Assembly: GCF_001654455.1 (NCBI RefSeq)
Contig: NZ_CP015772.1
Coordinates: forward strand, 2,356,001 to 2,420,000
DNA from: Niabella ginsenosidivorans
GTDB lineage: Bacteria > Bacteroidota > Bacteroidia > Chitinophagales > Chitinophagaceae
DNA length: 64,000 nt
Direction of reading: 5' to 3'
This document shows positions 26,704 to 36,145 of this stretch, piece after piece. Made by a program: the position numbers and the translations under genes. The stretch's first letter is position 1; each line of letters begins with the position of its first letter. The notes under the pieces are model-generated. The model saw only the letters and a list, made by a program, of their open reading frames with translations, did no database searches and had not been told where the DNA came from.

Positions 26704-27225
26704 TCATTCTTCCTCTTCCAGATAGCTGGGCTCTGCATCTTTCTTAAAGCTGAAATGCCGTTGGGCCAGGTAGCTGAACAATACTACAATAACTGTAGTG
26801 CCTATCTGTGCAAATACCGGGTAAATGTGCCAGCTTTCCACTGATATCTTCAGCAATACATAGTTGAGCGTGAGGTTAAATACACAAACCAGCAGGTAAC
26901 GGAACAATTGCACCCGGCCCCGTATTTTACTATCGTCAAAAACCACGTATTTCATCAGGAAAAAGCCTACCACGAAACTTACAAAAAATGAAACGACCAG
27001 GGCTGCTATATGCGATTTAAAGGCATAGAACCCAAAATGAAAATCCCGCCCTTCCAGGAGAAACTTATAAGTAATATAATAAGCCAGTAATCCTAAAAAA
27101 GTATTTCCGGCGCCGGAAACCGCGTAACGGAAGGTTTGCAGTGGCATTACACGCTTAAAAGGCGGGTAAAAAAAATCAATCACGGGAAGAACAAAATCCC
27201 GCACATGGTGTAAATGCTGCCTCAT
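26704..27225 (-). CDS. GtrA-family membrane protein
   Basis: A 173-residue inner-membrane protein with four predicted helices. The GtrA signature is visible: FRYAVSGAGNTFLGLLAYYI at the first helix and a C-terminal SYLAQRHFSFKK. GtrA proteins are proposed to help move lipid-linked sugars across the membrane for surface polysaccharides. No glycosyltransferase is adjacent. The acidic tail (LEEEE) is unusual but harmless. Confidence 0.9.
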   Translation of the reverse strand: MRQHLHHVRDFVLPVIDFFYPPFKRVMPLQTFRYAVSGAGNTFLGLLAYYITYKFLLEGRDFHFGFYAFKSHIAALVVSFFVSFVVGFFLMKYVVFDDSKIRGRVQLFRYLLVCVFNLTLNYVLLKISVESWHIYPVFAQIGTTVIVVLFSYLAQRHFSFKKDAEPSYLEEEE

Positions 27226-27461
27226 CAGCGGCGAAGATATTCCTTATTCTACTTTAAAGAACATAAAAAAATGTAAAACCGGGCGCACAGGTACCGTTTC
27301 CTGCTTAACCCGGTTCCCTCTGCCGGTTGCAGCCTCTTTTTCCGGCAGGCTTGCCAGCGCTTTTACCGCAATAACAACTTCTTAAGGTTCAGATTATATA
27401 ATACGGAGATCACTGTTTAACACTAATAGTAACAATACCTGCATTTCTGCGCCTGTGTCCT

Positions 27462-27469
27462 TAAATTTG
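27462..27469 (+). promoter_or_regulatory. -7 promoter element of argS (TAAATTTG)
   Basis: A perfect TAnnTTTG, 20 bases before ATG 27490. The short leader contains GAAAGGA, a possible weak ribosome site. Confidence 0.6.
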
Positions 27470-27489
27470 CACCAAAATTGAAAGGAATA

Positions 27490-29265
27490 ATGAGTATTAT
27501 AGATCGTCTGAGGCCTATTGTTTCAAAAGCATTAAAGGATTTATATCATAAGGATTTTGATCCGGCGTCCATTGCCATTAACAGCACCAAACCGGAATTT
27601 GAGGGCGATTATACGGTCGTATTATTTTCATTTGTAAAAGAATTAAAAAAGCAGCCGGAAATATTGGGAAAGGAGATCGGCGAAAAGCTGGTCACCGATT
27701 ATCCGGCGCTTATTACCTCCTGTAATGTGATCAAAGGTTTTCTGAACCTGACCATTGCGGAACGTTTCTGGCTGGAATGCCTTAATGCAAATTTCGGTAA
27801 CCCCTCTTTAGGCAAACAGGAAAAAAACGGCTCTAAGGTAATGGTGGAGTATTCCTCTCCCAATACCAATAAGCCCCTGCACCTGGGACACCTGAGAAAC
27901 AATTTCCTCGGATGGTCTATTGCAGAAATACTGAAGGCTACAGGAAGCGAAGTGCAGAAATGCTGCATTTCCAACGACCGGGGTATTCATATATCAAAAT
28001 CAATGATTGCGTGGCAGCTCTACGGGAATGGAGCCACACCCGCTTCCACCGGTATCAAAGGCGATCATTTGGTGGGAGATTATTACGTGCTCTTCGGGCA
28101 GAAGCATAAGGAGCAAATTGCGGAATTAGTAGAGAAAGGCATGAGCCGGGAAGCTGCTGAAAGAGAAGCCCCTATTATGAAAGCGGCGCAGCAGATGCTG
28201 GTGGACTGGGAAGAAGGGAAACCCGAAGTGCTGGAATTATGGAAGCAGATGAACACATGGGTTTACACCGGCTTTGATGAAACCTATCAACGCATCGGTA
28301 CCGATTTTGACAAGGTCTATTATGAAAGCGATACTTATATCCTGGGCAAAAAATTTGTAGAACAGGGATTGAAAGACGGGGTATTCTTTAAAAAAGAAGA
28401 CGGCAGTGTATGGATTGACCTGACTGATGAAGGGCTGGATGAAAAACTGGTATTGCGCAAAGACGGCACCGCCGTTTATATTACACAGGACCTGGGCCTG
28501 GCAGATGAAAAATACAAGGATTTTCCCTATGATCAAAGCATCTATGTAATTGCTGATGAGCAGAACTATCATATGAAGGTGCTGCAACTGATTTTACAAA
28601 AACTGCATAAACCTTATGCAAACGGTATCTATCATCTCAGCTATGGCATGGTGGAGCTGCCCAGCGGCCGCATGAAGACCAGGGAAGGCACCGTGGTTGA
28701 TGCCGATGATCTTTTGGATGAGCTTGTGAAAGTGGCAGCCGCCAAAACAGAGGAACTGGGGAAAGTAAAGGACTTTTCAGAAAAGGAATTAAAAGAGCTC
28801 TATGACACTATTGCACTGGGTGCCTTAAAGTTCTTTCTTTTAAGGGTCGATCCCAAAAAACGGATGATCTTTAATCCTGAAGAAAGCATCGACTTCCAGG
28901 GGTTCACAGGCCCGTTTATTCAGTATACCTATGCCCGTATCCGGTCCATTTTAAGGAATGAACCGCTGGCAGAGGGCGTAACAGGAGCTGAAAGCCTGCT
29001 TCCGCTGGAAAAGGAACTGATCGTACTGCTGGAGCAATTCAATACTATTGTAAAACAGGCAGGCAGCGAGCACAACCCTTCTCTGCTGGCAATTTATGCT
29101 TTCAGCGTAGCAAAGCTCTTCAATAGCTTTTATACCGTTCATTCCGTACGGAATGCAGAAACTCCCGAAAAGAAAATATTACGTCTGAAACTATGCGCAC
29201 TGACCTCCGGAACCATCAAGGCTGCAATGGCATTGCTGGGCATCCGGGTTCCGGAAAGGATGTAA
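27490..29265 (+). CDS. argS: Arginyl-tRNA synthetase
   Basis: A 591-residue class I synthetase charging tRNA-Arg. The N-terminal Add-1 domain (about 1-100) is followed by the HIGH-type motif SPNTNKPLHLGHLRNN and a KMSK-like site in SGRMKTREGTVV. The anticodon-binding DALR domain occupies the C-terminus and ends ALTSGTIKAAMALLGIRVPERM, the usual ArgS ending. The start is ATG 27490; the frame opens at a TTG 12 bases earlier that lies between the promoter and the GAAAGGA site. Confidence 0.97.
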   Translation: MSIIDRLRPIVSKALKDLYHKDFDPASIAINSTKPEFEGDYTVVLFSFVKELKKQPEILGKEIGEKLVTDYPALITSCNVIKGFLNLTIAERFWLECLNANFGNPSLGKQEKNGSKVMVEYSSPNTNKPLHLGHLRNNFLGWSIAEILKATGSEVQKCCISNDRGIHISKSMIAWQLYGNGATPASTGIKGDHLVGDYYVLFGQKHKEQIAELVEKGMSREAAEREAPIMKAAQQMLVDWEEGKPEVLELWKQMNTWVYTGFDETYQRIGTDFDKVYYESDTYILGKKFVEQGLKDGVFFKKEDGSVWIDLTDEGLDEKLVLRKDGTAVYITQDLGLADEKYKDFPYDQSIYVIADEQNYHMKVLQLILQKLHKPYANGIYHLSYGMVELPSGRMKTREGTVVDADDLLDELVKVAAAKTEELGKVKDFSEKELKELYDTIALGALKFFLLRVDPKKRMIFNPEESIDFQGFTGPFIQYTYARIRSILRNEPLAEGVTGAESLLPLEKELIVLLEQFNTIVKQAGSEHNPSLLAIYAFSVAKLFNSFYTVHSVRNAETPEKKILRLKLCALTSGTIKAAMALLGIRVPERM

Positions 29266-29317
29266 TATTATTGAACATTAAAAGAACACTGTCAGGAGCT
29301 TGCCGAAGAGTGATCAG

Positions 29318-29480
29318 GCTTCGTCAGGCTGTTCATAACAAATGTTGGAAGTTGTCGGAAATGCATCTACATAAGAGACATCATTCCGGATGGAGCGGAA
29401 TGATCGGGGGAACCTCATTGATAATACACAGTTCCCCTGGTTTCTCCCGCTATCGCGGGATGCGCCCGGGATGACGATTG
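29318..29480 (+). repeat. Degenerate dispersed repeat, copy 2
   Basis: The first 65 bases match the minus strand of 6875-6935 at about 75 percent by eye, with the translated core CWKLSEMHLHKRHH. A GC-rich part with the inverted repeat CCCGCTATCGCGGG follows, resembling dispersed elements seen in other Chitinophagaceae intergenic regions. Confidence 0.5.
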
Positions 29481-29595
29481 AAAAAATTATCATCCCAATC
29501 AGCTTAAAGGCAACGCTTTTATGATTGCCTCAGCCTGGCATATCTTCGCCTGGTGCTGGAAGATCAGACCGGTTCAAATAAAAGAGACTGCCTCA

Positions 29596-29655
29596 AAAGT
29601 TGTCATCGTTTCATTGCTTTTGCAACGCAAATAAATATCTCGAAATGACAACTTT
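29596..29655. repeat. 11-bp inverted repeat
   Basis: AAAGTTGTCAT (29596-29606) and ATGACAACTTT (29645-29655) are perfect inverted copies 38 bp apart, downstream of the helicase gene. There is no T-tract on either side, so it is not a simple terminator. Confidence 0.6.
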
Positions 29656-29680
29656 GACACACCCTCTGCAATTACTTTAA

Positions 29681-31330
29681 TTATCTTCTTCTGCCACCGC
29701 CACTATCGGCGTCATTCATCCGGATCCGCCTGCCGCGATAATTCTTGCCATCCAGGGCCTTGATCATGATCCGGGCAGAAGCGGCGTCCACTTCCACCCA
29801 ACTGTTCATTTCCTTCATGTCAATACGGCCAAGGTTTTCCTTGCTCAGGCGGCTCATGTCCAGAATAAACTGCAGGAAACTGGCTTTATAGAAACCGTCC
29901 TTGGTTCCCAGGTTCACAAACAGCCGCTGGTACTGCCCGCTGCGGCCGCCACGGCTCTCACGCGCCGGGCTTCTGCCCTCTTTCCGGTCCCCCTTGCGGT
30001 CTTCCCGCAGGTTCAGATCCACTGAATTTTCATAATATTTTAAAAAGCGGTCAAATTCCAGGGCAGCTACCCTTTGTAATACCTCTTCTTTGGTAACCGA
30101 TTCAAATTTTTCCTTTAATACCGGAACATAGGCTTCATATTCGCCATTGCTGATGTCTGCATTCAGCATTTTATCAATAAAATGGAAAAATTGTTTCCGG
30201 CAAACATCTTTCCCGGAAGGAATATCAATTTTATTAAAGCGGGTGTTGACCAGCTTCTCAATCTGGTGCAGCCGGTACATTTCCCTGGGTGTAATAATAG
30301 ATATGGAAATACCGCTCAGCCCGGCTCTGCCTGTTCTGCCGCTCCGGTGCGTATATACCTCTGTATCATCCGGCAGCTCATAATTAATTACATGGGTAAT
30401 ACCCTGTACATCAATGCCGCGCGCTGCCACGTCTGTTGCAATCAGCAACTCCAGCGATTTTTCACGGAAGCGTGCCATCACCTTATCGCGCTGTGCCTGC
30501 GTCAGATCACCATGTAGCGCTTCAATATCATAGCCTTCCCGGATCAGTTGTTCTGTAATCTGCTGGGCATCGGCTTTGGTTCGCGTAAAAATAATGCCAT
30601 ATAAACCCGGATTAAAATCAATGATCCGTTTTAATGTTTCATAACGGTTGATATGCTGTGTTAAATAATACTGATGCGCAATGTTCACGTTTACGGAATT
30701 GGCCTTGCCAACGGTTATTTCATGGGGCTGCTCCATATACCGCTTGCTTACCTGCCGGATCTCTTTGGGCATGGTAGCGCTGAACAGCCAGGTGCTCTGG
30801 CGGTTTGGGGTCTCTTTTAATATGAATTCAATATCGTCCTTAAAGCCCATGTTCAGCATCTCATCTGCCTCATCCAGCACCACATAATGAATATCATTAA
30901 GGTTGATCGCTTTGCGTTCAATCAGGTCAATCAAACGGCCGGGAGTAGCCACAACAATATGAGTACCCCGCTTTATTTCACGGATCTGCTGGCTGATAGC
31001 CGTGCCACCATAAACAGCAGTAATATGTATCGCTGCATTTTTTTGTTTAAATGCGTTCAGATCGCTGGCAATCTGAAGGCACAATTCCCTTGTAGGGCAA
31101 ATAATTAACGCCTGAGGCGATGGAAATGATCTGTCGATCAGCTGCAAAAGCGGCAAACCAAAGGCAGCCGTTTTACCAGTGCCGGTTTGTGCCAGCCCTA
31201 TAAAATCTTTTGTTCCCTGTAATAGAACAGGTATTGCCTGCTCCTGTATGGGGGTGGGCGTCTTAAACCCGATTTCCTGTAAAGATTGAAGTAAACCTTC
31301 CTCTATACCCAACGATTCAAATGTAACCAC
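29681..31330 (-). CDS. DEAD-box RNA helicase (DbpA/CsdA-like)
   Basis: About 549 residues from GTG 31330 (read as MVTFESLG). An in-frame ATG at 31414 lies inside the previous gene's terminator hairpin, and a perfect TACCTTTG promoter lies between the two, so the GTG is preferred. Helicase motifs in order: Q motif TPTPIQEQAIP, AQTGTGKTA, PTRELC, ATPGRLIDL, DEADEML, SATMP and HRSGRTGRAG. The C-terminal 75 residues form a DbpA-type RNA-binding domain (LFVNLGTKDGFYKASFLQF). It probably remodels rRNA or aids cold adaptation. Confidence 0.94.
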   Translation of the reverse strand: MVTFESLGIEEGLLQSLQEIGFKTPTPIQEQAIPVLLQGTKDFIGLAQTGTGKTAAFGLPLLQLIDRSFPSPQALIICPTRELCLQIASDLNAFKQKNAAIHITAVYGGTAISQQIREIKRGTHIVVATPGRLIDLIERKAINLNDIHYVVLDEADEMLNMGFKDDIEFILKETPNRQSTWLFSATMPKEIRQVSKRYMEQPHEITVGKANSVNVNIAHQYYLTQHINRYETLKRIIDFNPGLYGIIFTRTKADAQQITEQLIREGYDIEALHGDLTQAQRDKVMARFREKSLELLIATDVAARGIDVQGITHVINYELPDDTEVYTHRSGRTGRAGLSGISISIITPREMYRLHQIEKLVNTRFNKIDIPSGKDVCRKQFFHFIDKMLNADISNGEYEAYVPVLKEKFESVTKEEVLQRVAALEFDRFLKYYENSVDLNLREDRKGDRKEGRSPARESRGGRSGQYQRLFVNLGTKDGFYKASFLQFILDMSRLSKENLGRIDMKEMNSWVEVDAASARIMIKALDGKNYRGRRIRMNDADSGGGRRR

Positions 31331-31356
31331 TAAACTATTTTTATAAAATGAAGCGG

Positions 31357-31364
31357 CAAAGGTA
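31357..31364 (-). promoter_or_regulatory. -7 promoter element of the helicase gene (TACCTTTG)
   Basis: A perfect TAnnTTTG on the minus strand, 26 bases before GTG 31330. It decides between the two candidate starts. Confidence 0.55.
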
Positions 31365-31403
31365 TGATATTTACTGCACAATGCTGAAATATCCCCTTTC
31401 AAA

Positions 31404-31435
31404 TAAAAAGCCATCCCGCTGCAGTGGGGATGGCC
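31404..31435 (-). terminator. Intrinsic terminator
   Basis: On the minus strand, a GCCATCCC / GGGATGGC stem is followed by TTTTTATTT. It ends the small lipoprotein transcript upstream of the helicase gene. Confidence 0.85.
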
Positions 31436-31460
31436 TTCATTATTGCCGAATATAAATGAA

Positions 31461-31691
31461 TTATTTTTTGGAAGTAGTGTCTGCCTTTGTTGCGGCAGTA
31501 TCTGTATGAGTGGCCGCGTTGGTATCCAGATTTACGGTATCACCGGCTGCTTTTTCAGGCGCATTAATAGAATCCGGAGTTGTAGGAGCCACCGCAGTTG
31601 AATCGCTGCTGTTTGCATCTCCGTTAGAACCGCTGTTACAAGCTACAAAACCTACTGAACTGATTACCAAAACAATAAATAACTTTTTCAT
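31461..31691 (-). CDS. Small Thr/Asp/Ala-rich lipoprotein
   Basis: 76 residues. The signal MKKLFIVLVISSVGFVAC carries a lipobox with Cys18; the mature part is a low-complexity, disordered stretch rich in Ser, Thr, Asp and Ala. No domain is seen. A single gene with its own terminator. Possibly a surface or periplasmic spacer protein. Confidence 0.75.
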   Translation of the reverse strand: MKKLFIVLVISSVGFVACNSGSNGDANSSDSTAVAPTTPDSINAPEKAAGDTVNLDTNAATHTDTAATKADTTSKK

Positions 31692-31828
31692 TATTTTAAA
31701 CTTTTAATTTACAATATTGCGTTTTATACAGAAAAAGAAGAAAGGTAACCCCGTAACCTGCAAAAAAGTTTTTCTTAATGATAAAGGGTTACTATTTTTA
31801 AAAAAAAGTATTATAAACTGAATAAGGC

Positions 31829-32404
31829 GTGAAAGATACGATTTTAGAACAGGAGATACTGCTACTGAAAGGATTAGCGCGTAATGACAGGAAGGCGTCC
31901 GAGGAAATATACAAACAGAATTACAACCTTATTCAGGCTTTAGTTGTCAATAATAATGGTACTGCTGATGATGCCCGTGATATTTTCCAGGAATCAATGG
32001 TAGTGCTCTTTGAAAAAGCCCGTTCAGGAACATTTGAGCTCAACTGCCAGATCAAGACGTATTTGTACTCTGTTGCCAAGCGGCTATGGCTTAAGAAGCT
32101 GCAACAACAGAACCGTTTTACGGAAGAATGGAACGACAGCGGGATGCAGGTAAGAGTGGATGATGATATAGAGGTTCATGAACAAAAAGACCAGGAGTTT
32201 AATCTGATGCATCAATCGATCCAGAATCTTGGTGAACCCTGCAAAAGCCTGCTGGAGGCATTTTATTTTAAAAAGAAAAGCATGCAGGAAATTGCTGAAA
32301 GTTTTGGGTATACCAATTCTGAAAATGCTAAAACGCAGAAATACAAATGCCTGATGCGCCTGAAAAAATTATTCTTTTCTCAATATACTAAAAAGGAGCC
32401 GTAA
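31829..32404 (+). CDS. Sigma-70 family RNA polymerase sigma factor (ECF-like)
   Basis: 191 residues from a GTG start. Region 2 covers about residues 20-95 (EIYKQNYNLIQALV, DARDIFQESMVVLFEK, IKTYLYSVAKRLWLKKL) and region 4 about 125-185 (LGEPCKSLLEAFYFKKKSM, then the helix-turn-helix EIAESFGYTNSENAKTQKYK). It directs RNA polymerase to an unknown regulon. Its stop overlaps the start of the next gene (TAATG), which encodes a membrane-bound protease with a possible anti-sigma head, so the pair probably works as one signalling unit. Confidence 0.93.
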   Translation: MKDTILEQEILLLKGLARNDRKASEEIYKQNYNLIQALVVNNNGTADDARDIFQESMVVLFEKARSGTFELNCQIKTYLYSVAKRLWLKKLQQQNRFTEEWNDSGMQVRVDDDIEVHEQKDQEFNLMHQSIQNLGEPCKSLLEAFYFKKKSMQEIAESFGYTNSENAKTQKYKCLMRLKKLFFSQYTKKEP

Positions 32405-33540
32405 TGCACGAGCATGACAATATACTATTAACGGAGGCAGTTGAGCGGTACATTTCCGGGGAAATGACCCCTGATGAGCGTCTGCAGTTTGAAAACTTAA
32501 GAAAGGCGGACAGCGAAGTGGATCAAATGGTGGTGACCCATACGATGTTTCTGCAAAAAATGAATCGCTATAACGAGTGGCAAAAGTTTCAGGTTTCATT
32601 AAATGAAATTCATGATGATCTTGCCACGCAGGGTAAAATAGACTCTCCGGCTTTAAAAGGAAAAGCCAAAATTGCTTACCTGTTCAATAAATATAAAAGA
32701 GTAGGTTCCATTGCAGCTTCTATTGCAGGGCTTACCGCGCTGCTGGTTTCTGCCATCCTGTGGTCCGTTACCCCTAAAACACAAAGGGCACAGCTGGATC
32801 TTTTAAACCGCAATATTCACAACCTTGCCAACAAATCACGCCAGCAGGACCAGGAGATCTATAATCTGAAAAATAATCAGAGCACAACAAGTATAGTAAA
32901 GCCCGCAATCAACTACAGCTCCGGCGGTACCGGCTTTATTATTGACAGCAAGGGATTACTGGTTACCAATGCGCATGTAATACAAAATGCCCAGAATATT
33001 GCTGTAGCCAATGCGGCTGGTGATGAATATGAAGCTAAAGTTGTTTATACGGACCCGGTAAGAGACATTGCTGTTCTGCGGATCATCGATAAAAATTTTA
33101 AAAGCCTGCCTCCTGTCCCTTACGGGTTTACCAAAAAAACGGCAGAGATGGCAGAGCCCCTGTTTACATTAGGATATCCGCGGGAGGACATTGTTTACAA
33201 CGAAGGGTACCTGAGCTCCAAGACCGGATTTAACGGCGATACATTAAGCTGCCAGATAGAAATTGCCGCTAACCGCGGCACCAGCGGGAGCCCCATCTTA
33301 AATAATGAAGGCGATGTGATCGGCATACTGAACAGCCGCCAGAAAGACCAGGAAGGCGTTGCTTTCTTTATCCGGTCCAGAAATCTTTACACTATTTTAA
33401 ATGAAGTGAAGGAAAAAGAAAAAACAGACGCTGCTATCCAGAATGTGAAGCTGAATACCCGCTCTTCTATAGCTAATCTGAATCGCCAGCAGCAGGCGAA
33501 GAAAATACAGGATTATGTATTTATGGTAAAAGTAAATTAA
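32404..33540 (+). CDS. Membrane-anchored trypsin-like protease with an anti-sigma-like N-terminus
   Basis: 378 residues. The cytosolic N-terminus (1-98) resembles the start of Bacteroidota anti-sigma proteins (AVERYISGEMTPDERLQFE). One membrane segment (about 101-121) is followed by a coiled-coil stalk (125-160) and an HtrA/trypsin-like domain facing the periplasm. The catalytic triad is readable: His191 (TNAHVI), Asp221 (RDIAVL) and Ser295 (GTSGSPIL). There is no PDZ domain. Translational overlap with the sigma gene suggests that it controls that sigma factor in response to envelope stress; this is inference. A terminator follows. Confidence 0.9.
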   Translation: MHEHDNILLTEAVERYISGEMTPDERLQFENLRKADSEVDQMVVTHTMFLQKMNRYNEWQKFQVSLNEIHDDLATQGKIDSPALKGKAKIAYLFNKYKRVGSIAASIAGLTALLVSAILWSVTPKTQRAQLDLLNRNIHNLANKSRQQDQEIYNLKNNQSTTSIVKPAINYSSGGTGFIIDSKGLLVTNAHVIQNAQNIAVANAAGDEYEAKVVYTDPVRDIAVLRIIDKNFKSLPPVPYGFTKKTAEMAEPLFTLGYPREDIVYNEGYLSSKTGFNGDTLSCQIEIAANRGTSGSPILNNEGDVIGILNSRQKDQEGVAFFIRSRNLYTILNEVKEKEKTDAAIQNVKLNTRSSIANLNRQQQAKKIQDYVFMVKVN

Positions 33541-33572
33541 TCTTTAACAATAGCAACCAAAACCAATTTTTT

Positions 33573-33603
33573 CCCCGGCCCACTGCCGGGGATTTTGTTT
33601 TTA
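33573..33603 (+). terminator. Intrinsic terminator
   Basis: A CCCCGGC / GCCGGGG stem followed by ATTTTGTTTTT ends the sigma-protease operon. Confidence 0.9.
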
Positions 33604-33649
33604 GAGGCGCCAGCCCCATATATTGCAGCCATATGGAAAATGCCGGCCA

Positions 33650-36145
33650 TTAATAGGGATCCACATCCGGTATCACTACAACAGACCTGTACCGTTTTTC
33701 CTGATGCATTAAAGCAATATTATAAAGCACTTCTTTTTTACAGGAGTCAATAATCTTCGAGCTGCGGGGCAGCTTCAGCAACAGTTCCATCAGGTATTGA
33801 TTCCGTACCCTGTTAATAACAGGCTCAGATGGTCCTACAATAAAATCCTTATAACGGTTCTGTAAGCTATTGAAAAACCAGGCAGCGGCATCCTGCACTA
33901 CTTCCCGGATCTTATTTTTAAAGGTAAGTCGGATCAGCCGGGTATAAGGCGGGTAGCCAAATTGTTGCCGTTTGGGCATTTCATCATTAAACAGCTTTTG
34001 ATAATCGTGCTGCTGCACTTCCAGCAATACCGGGTGGGTGGGCTGGGCGGTCTGAATCATTACCTGGCCCGTACCATGCTTTCTGCCGGCACGGCCGCTC
34101 ACCTGCTCCATCAGTTGAAAGGATCGTTCATTTACGCGGAAATCCGGAAAAGACAAAATCCCATCCGCATCCACAATACCTACTAACGATACATACTCAA
34201 AATCCAACCCCTTTACCACCATCTGCGTTCCTACCAGTATATCCAGTTTTTGCTGTTCAAAGGTCTGTATCAGCTGATCATGCGCATGCTTTCCCCGCAC
34301 CGCATCAATATCCATACGACCGATCTTTGCAGCAGGGAACAGCTCCTGTAAAAGCTCTTCTATTCTCTCCGTACCAAACTGTTTCTGTACAAAATCATGG
34401 CCCCCGCAGCTGGGGCAGGTTACCAGTGGCGGATAAGTGGTACCGCAGTAATGACAAACCAGCTTATTATAGAATTTATGATAATTGAGCGACACATTGC
34501 AATGTTTGCATTGTGGCACCCATCCGCAGGTATTGCAACGCTGGTAAGGTGTATACCCCCTCCTGTTCTGAAAAAGAATCACCTGCGTTTTATGCTCCAG
34601 CGCCCTGTGAATGCTCTCTACCAGGGGTGGATAAAGAATGGTACCGGCAAATTCCTTTGTCCGGTAACGACGTGTATCGGCTATTGCTATTTCCGGCAGG
34701 GCCAAATTGCCAAAGCGTTCAGCAAGGCTCACCAATCCATATTTTTGATGCATCGCATTGCTGAATGATTCAAAAGAAGGGGTAGCGCTTCCTAATACCA
34801 CTTTACAATCTTCAAAAAGCGATGCAAAATAAATGGCTGCATCCCTGGCATGATAGCGGGGTGCCGGCTCCATTTGCTTATAGGAAGTATCATGCTCCTC
34901 ATCACAAACAATCATTCCCAGCTCCTGAAACGGCAGGAATAAGGAAGAACGTGCGCCCAGCACTATCTTTAATGAGCCGTCTTTTACCTTGTTCCATACC
35001 TCTACCCGCTCATTCTGCGAAAAGCGGGAATGGTACACACCAATATGACCTCCAAAATGCCGCTGCAACCGCCTGATCGTCTGGGACGTTAACGCAATTT
35101 CGGGCAACAGGTATAAAACCTGTTTTCCCATACGTAACTGCTCTTCGATCAGATGAATATATATTTCTGTTTTACCGCTGGAGGTGATCCCATGCAAAAG
35201 ACAAACATCTTTTTCCTTTAAAATCCCTCGGATCTCATCCAGTGCCTTTGCCTGCGCAGGAGACAGTTCAAAGTTTACATTGATCTCTTTTGGCAAAAAA
35301 CGGATCCGGTCAACAGCCCTTTTTTCCAGAAACAGTACCCCTTTATCCACCAGCCCTTTCAGCTGGGCTTCTGTAGCGCCTGCTTTCTTTAGCAATGCGC
35401 TTTTTGTAATAGCACCCTCTGTTTTCTGAAAATGCAGGTAGGCCAGCAGCAATTCCAGCTGCTTTTCCGCTCGCTGCAATTTCTTATCTGTATTCAGTAA
35501 CTGTTCCAGGGCCACTTCATCAGTATAGGCAGGGCTTAGCAGCACATAGGTCTCTTTTTTGGGGCTATACCGCTCCTTTAAAGATTCCCATACATAGCAG
35601 ATCTTTTGCTGGATCAGGTAATTTACAACAGGATAAACATGAGTGCTGTCCAGTATTTGCTGCACCTCTGTTAACTTCAGCTCCTTCCGGAGCAGCAGCG
35701 CTTCCGCAACAAGGAAGGCCTCATTACCCAGTTCAGTAAAATCCTCCCCTGCCTCTTCGTTAAAAACAAGGATAGTTTCACTGCTCAGCTTAAAATGAGC
35801 CGGCAATGCGGCAGCCATTACCTCGCCCTCGGTACACATATAATATTTTGCGATCCATTCCCATAATTGCAGCTGGCTGTCAAACACTACCGGCTCTGCA
35901 TCCAGGACATTTACGATTTCCTTGGCCTCAAAAAATTCAGGCGGCTTTTTATGGATTCTTTTTATAACCCCGGCATATCTTTTTGATTTGCCCAGATTTA
36001 CCTCCACCCTGCAGCCCACAACGGCCGCCTCTTTCAATCGCTCCGGTATTGCCCAGGTGTAATTGAGCGGTAGTGCCAGGGGGATTACCACTTCTGCATA
36101 ATCTGTTATGAGATCAGTTGTATATGCAATTTCGTTTTCAGTCAT
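33650..36145 (-). CDS. priA: Primosomal protein N' (replication restart helicase)
   Basis: About 831 residues from ATG 36145 (MTENEIAYTTDL). This start overlaps the plsC stop by 8 bases; an earlier frame extension is not supported. PriA recognises stalled forks and reloads the replisome. An N-terminal 3'-end-binding domain precedes the helicase core with GITSSGKTEIYIHLI (Walker A), DEEHDTSYKQ (Walker B), VLGSATPSFES and QVSGRAGRK. A zinc-binding insert carries paired cysteines in CNTCGWVPQCKHC and CHYCGTTYPPLVTCPSC. Length is a little above the E. coli 732 residues, as usual in Bacteroidota. Confidence 0.96.
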   Translation of the reverse strand: MTENEIAYTTDLITDYAEVVIPLALPLNYTWAIPERLKEAAVVGCRVEVNLGKSKRYAGVIKRIHKKPPEFFEAKEIVNVLDAEPVVFDSQLQLWEWIAKYYMCTEGEVMAAALPAHFKLSSETILVFNEEAGEDFTELGNEAFLVAEALLLRKELKLTEVQQILDSTHVYPVVNYLIQQKICYVWESLKERYSPKKETYVLLSPAYTDEVALEQLLNTDKKLQRAEKQLELLLAYLHFQKTEGAITKSALLKKAGATEAQLKGLVDKGVLFLEKRAVDRIRFLPKEINVNFELSPAQAKALDEIRGILKEKDVCLLHGITSSGKTEIYIHLIEEQLRMGKQVLYLLPEIALTSQTIRRLQRHFGGHIGVYHSRFSQNERVEVWNKVKDGSLKIVLGARSSLFLPFQELGMIVCDEEHDTSYKQMEPAPRYHARDAAIYFASLFEDCKVVLGSATPSFESFSNAMHQKYGLVSLAERFGNLALPEIAIADTRRYRTKEFAGTILYPPLVESIHRALEHKTQVILFQNRRGYTPYQRCNTCGWVPQCKHCNVSLNYHKFYNKLVCHYCGTTYPPLVTCPSCGGHDFVQKQFGTERIEELLQELFPAAKIGRMDIDAVRGKHAHDQLIQTFEQQKLDILVGTQMVVKGLDFEYVSLVGIVDADGILSFPDFRVNERSFQLMEQVSGRAGRKHGTGQVMIQTAQPTHPVLLEVQQHDYQKLFNDEMPKRQQFGYPPYTRLIRLTFKNKIREVVQDAAAWFFNSLQNRYKDFIVGPSEPVINRVRNQYLMELLLKLPRSSKIIDSCKKEVLYNIALMHQEKRYRSVVVIPDVDPY

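Larger units (their letters stand above)
29266..29680. other. Intergenic stretch with dispersed repeat and inverted repeat
   Basis: No gene. About 29323-29475 is copy 2 of the repeat also found at 6.7-6.9 kb, and 29596-29655 is a long inverted repeat (entered separately). Confidence 0.55.

Noticed and set aside
31331-31414. ATG start of the DEAD-box helicase at 31414
   Set aside because: It lies inside the terminator hairpin of the preceding gene, and the promoter element lies downstream of it.
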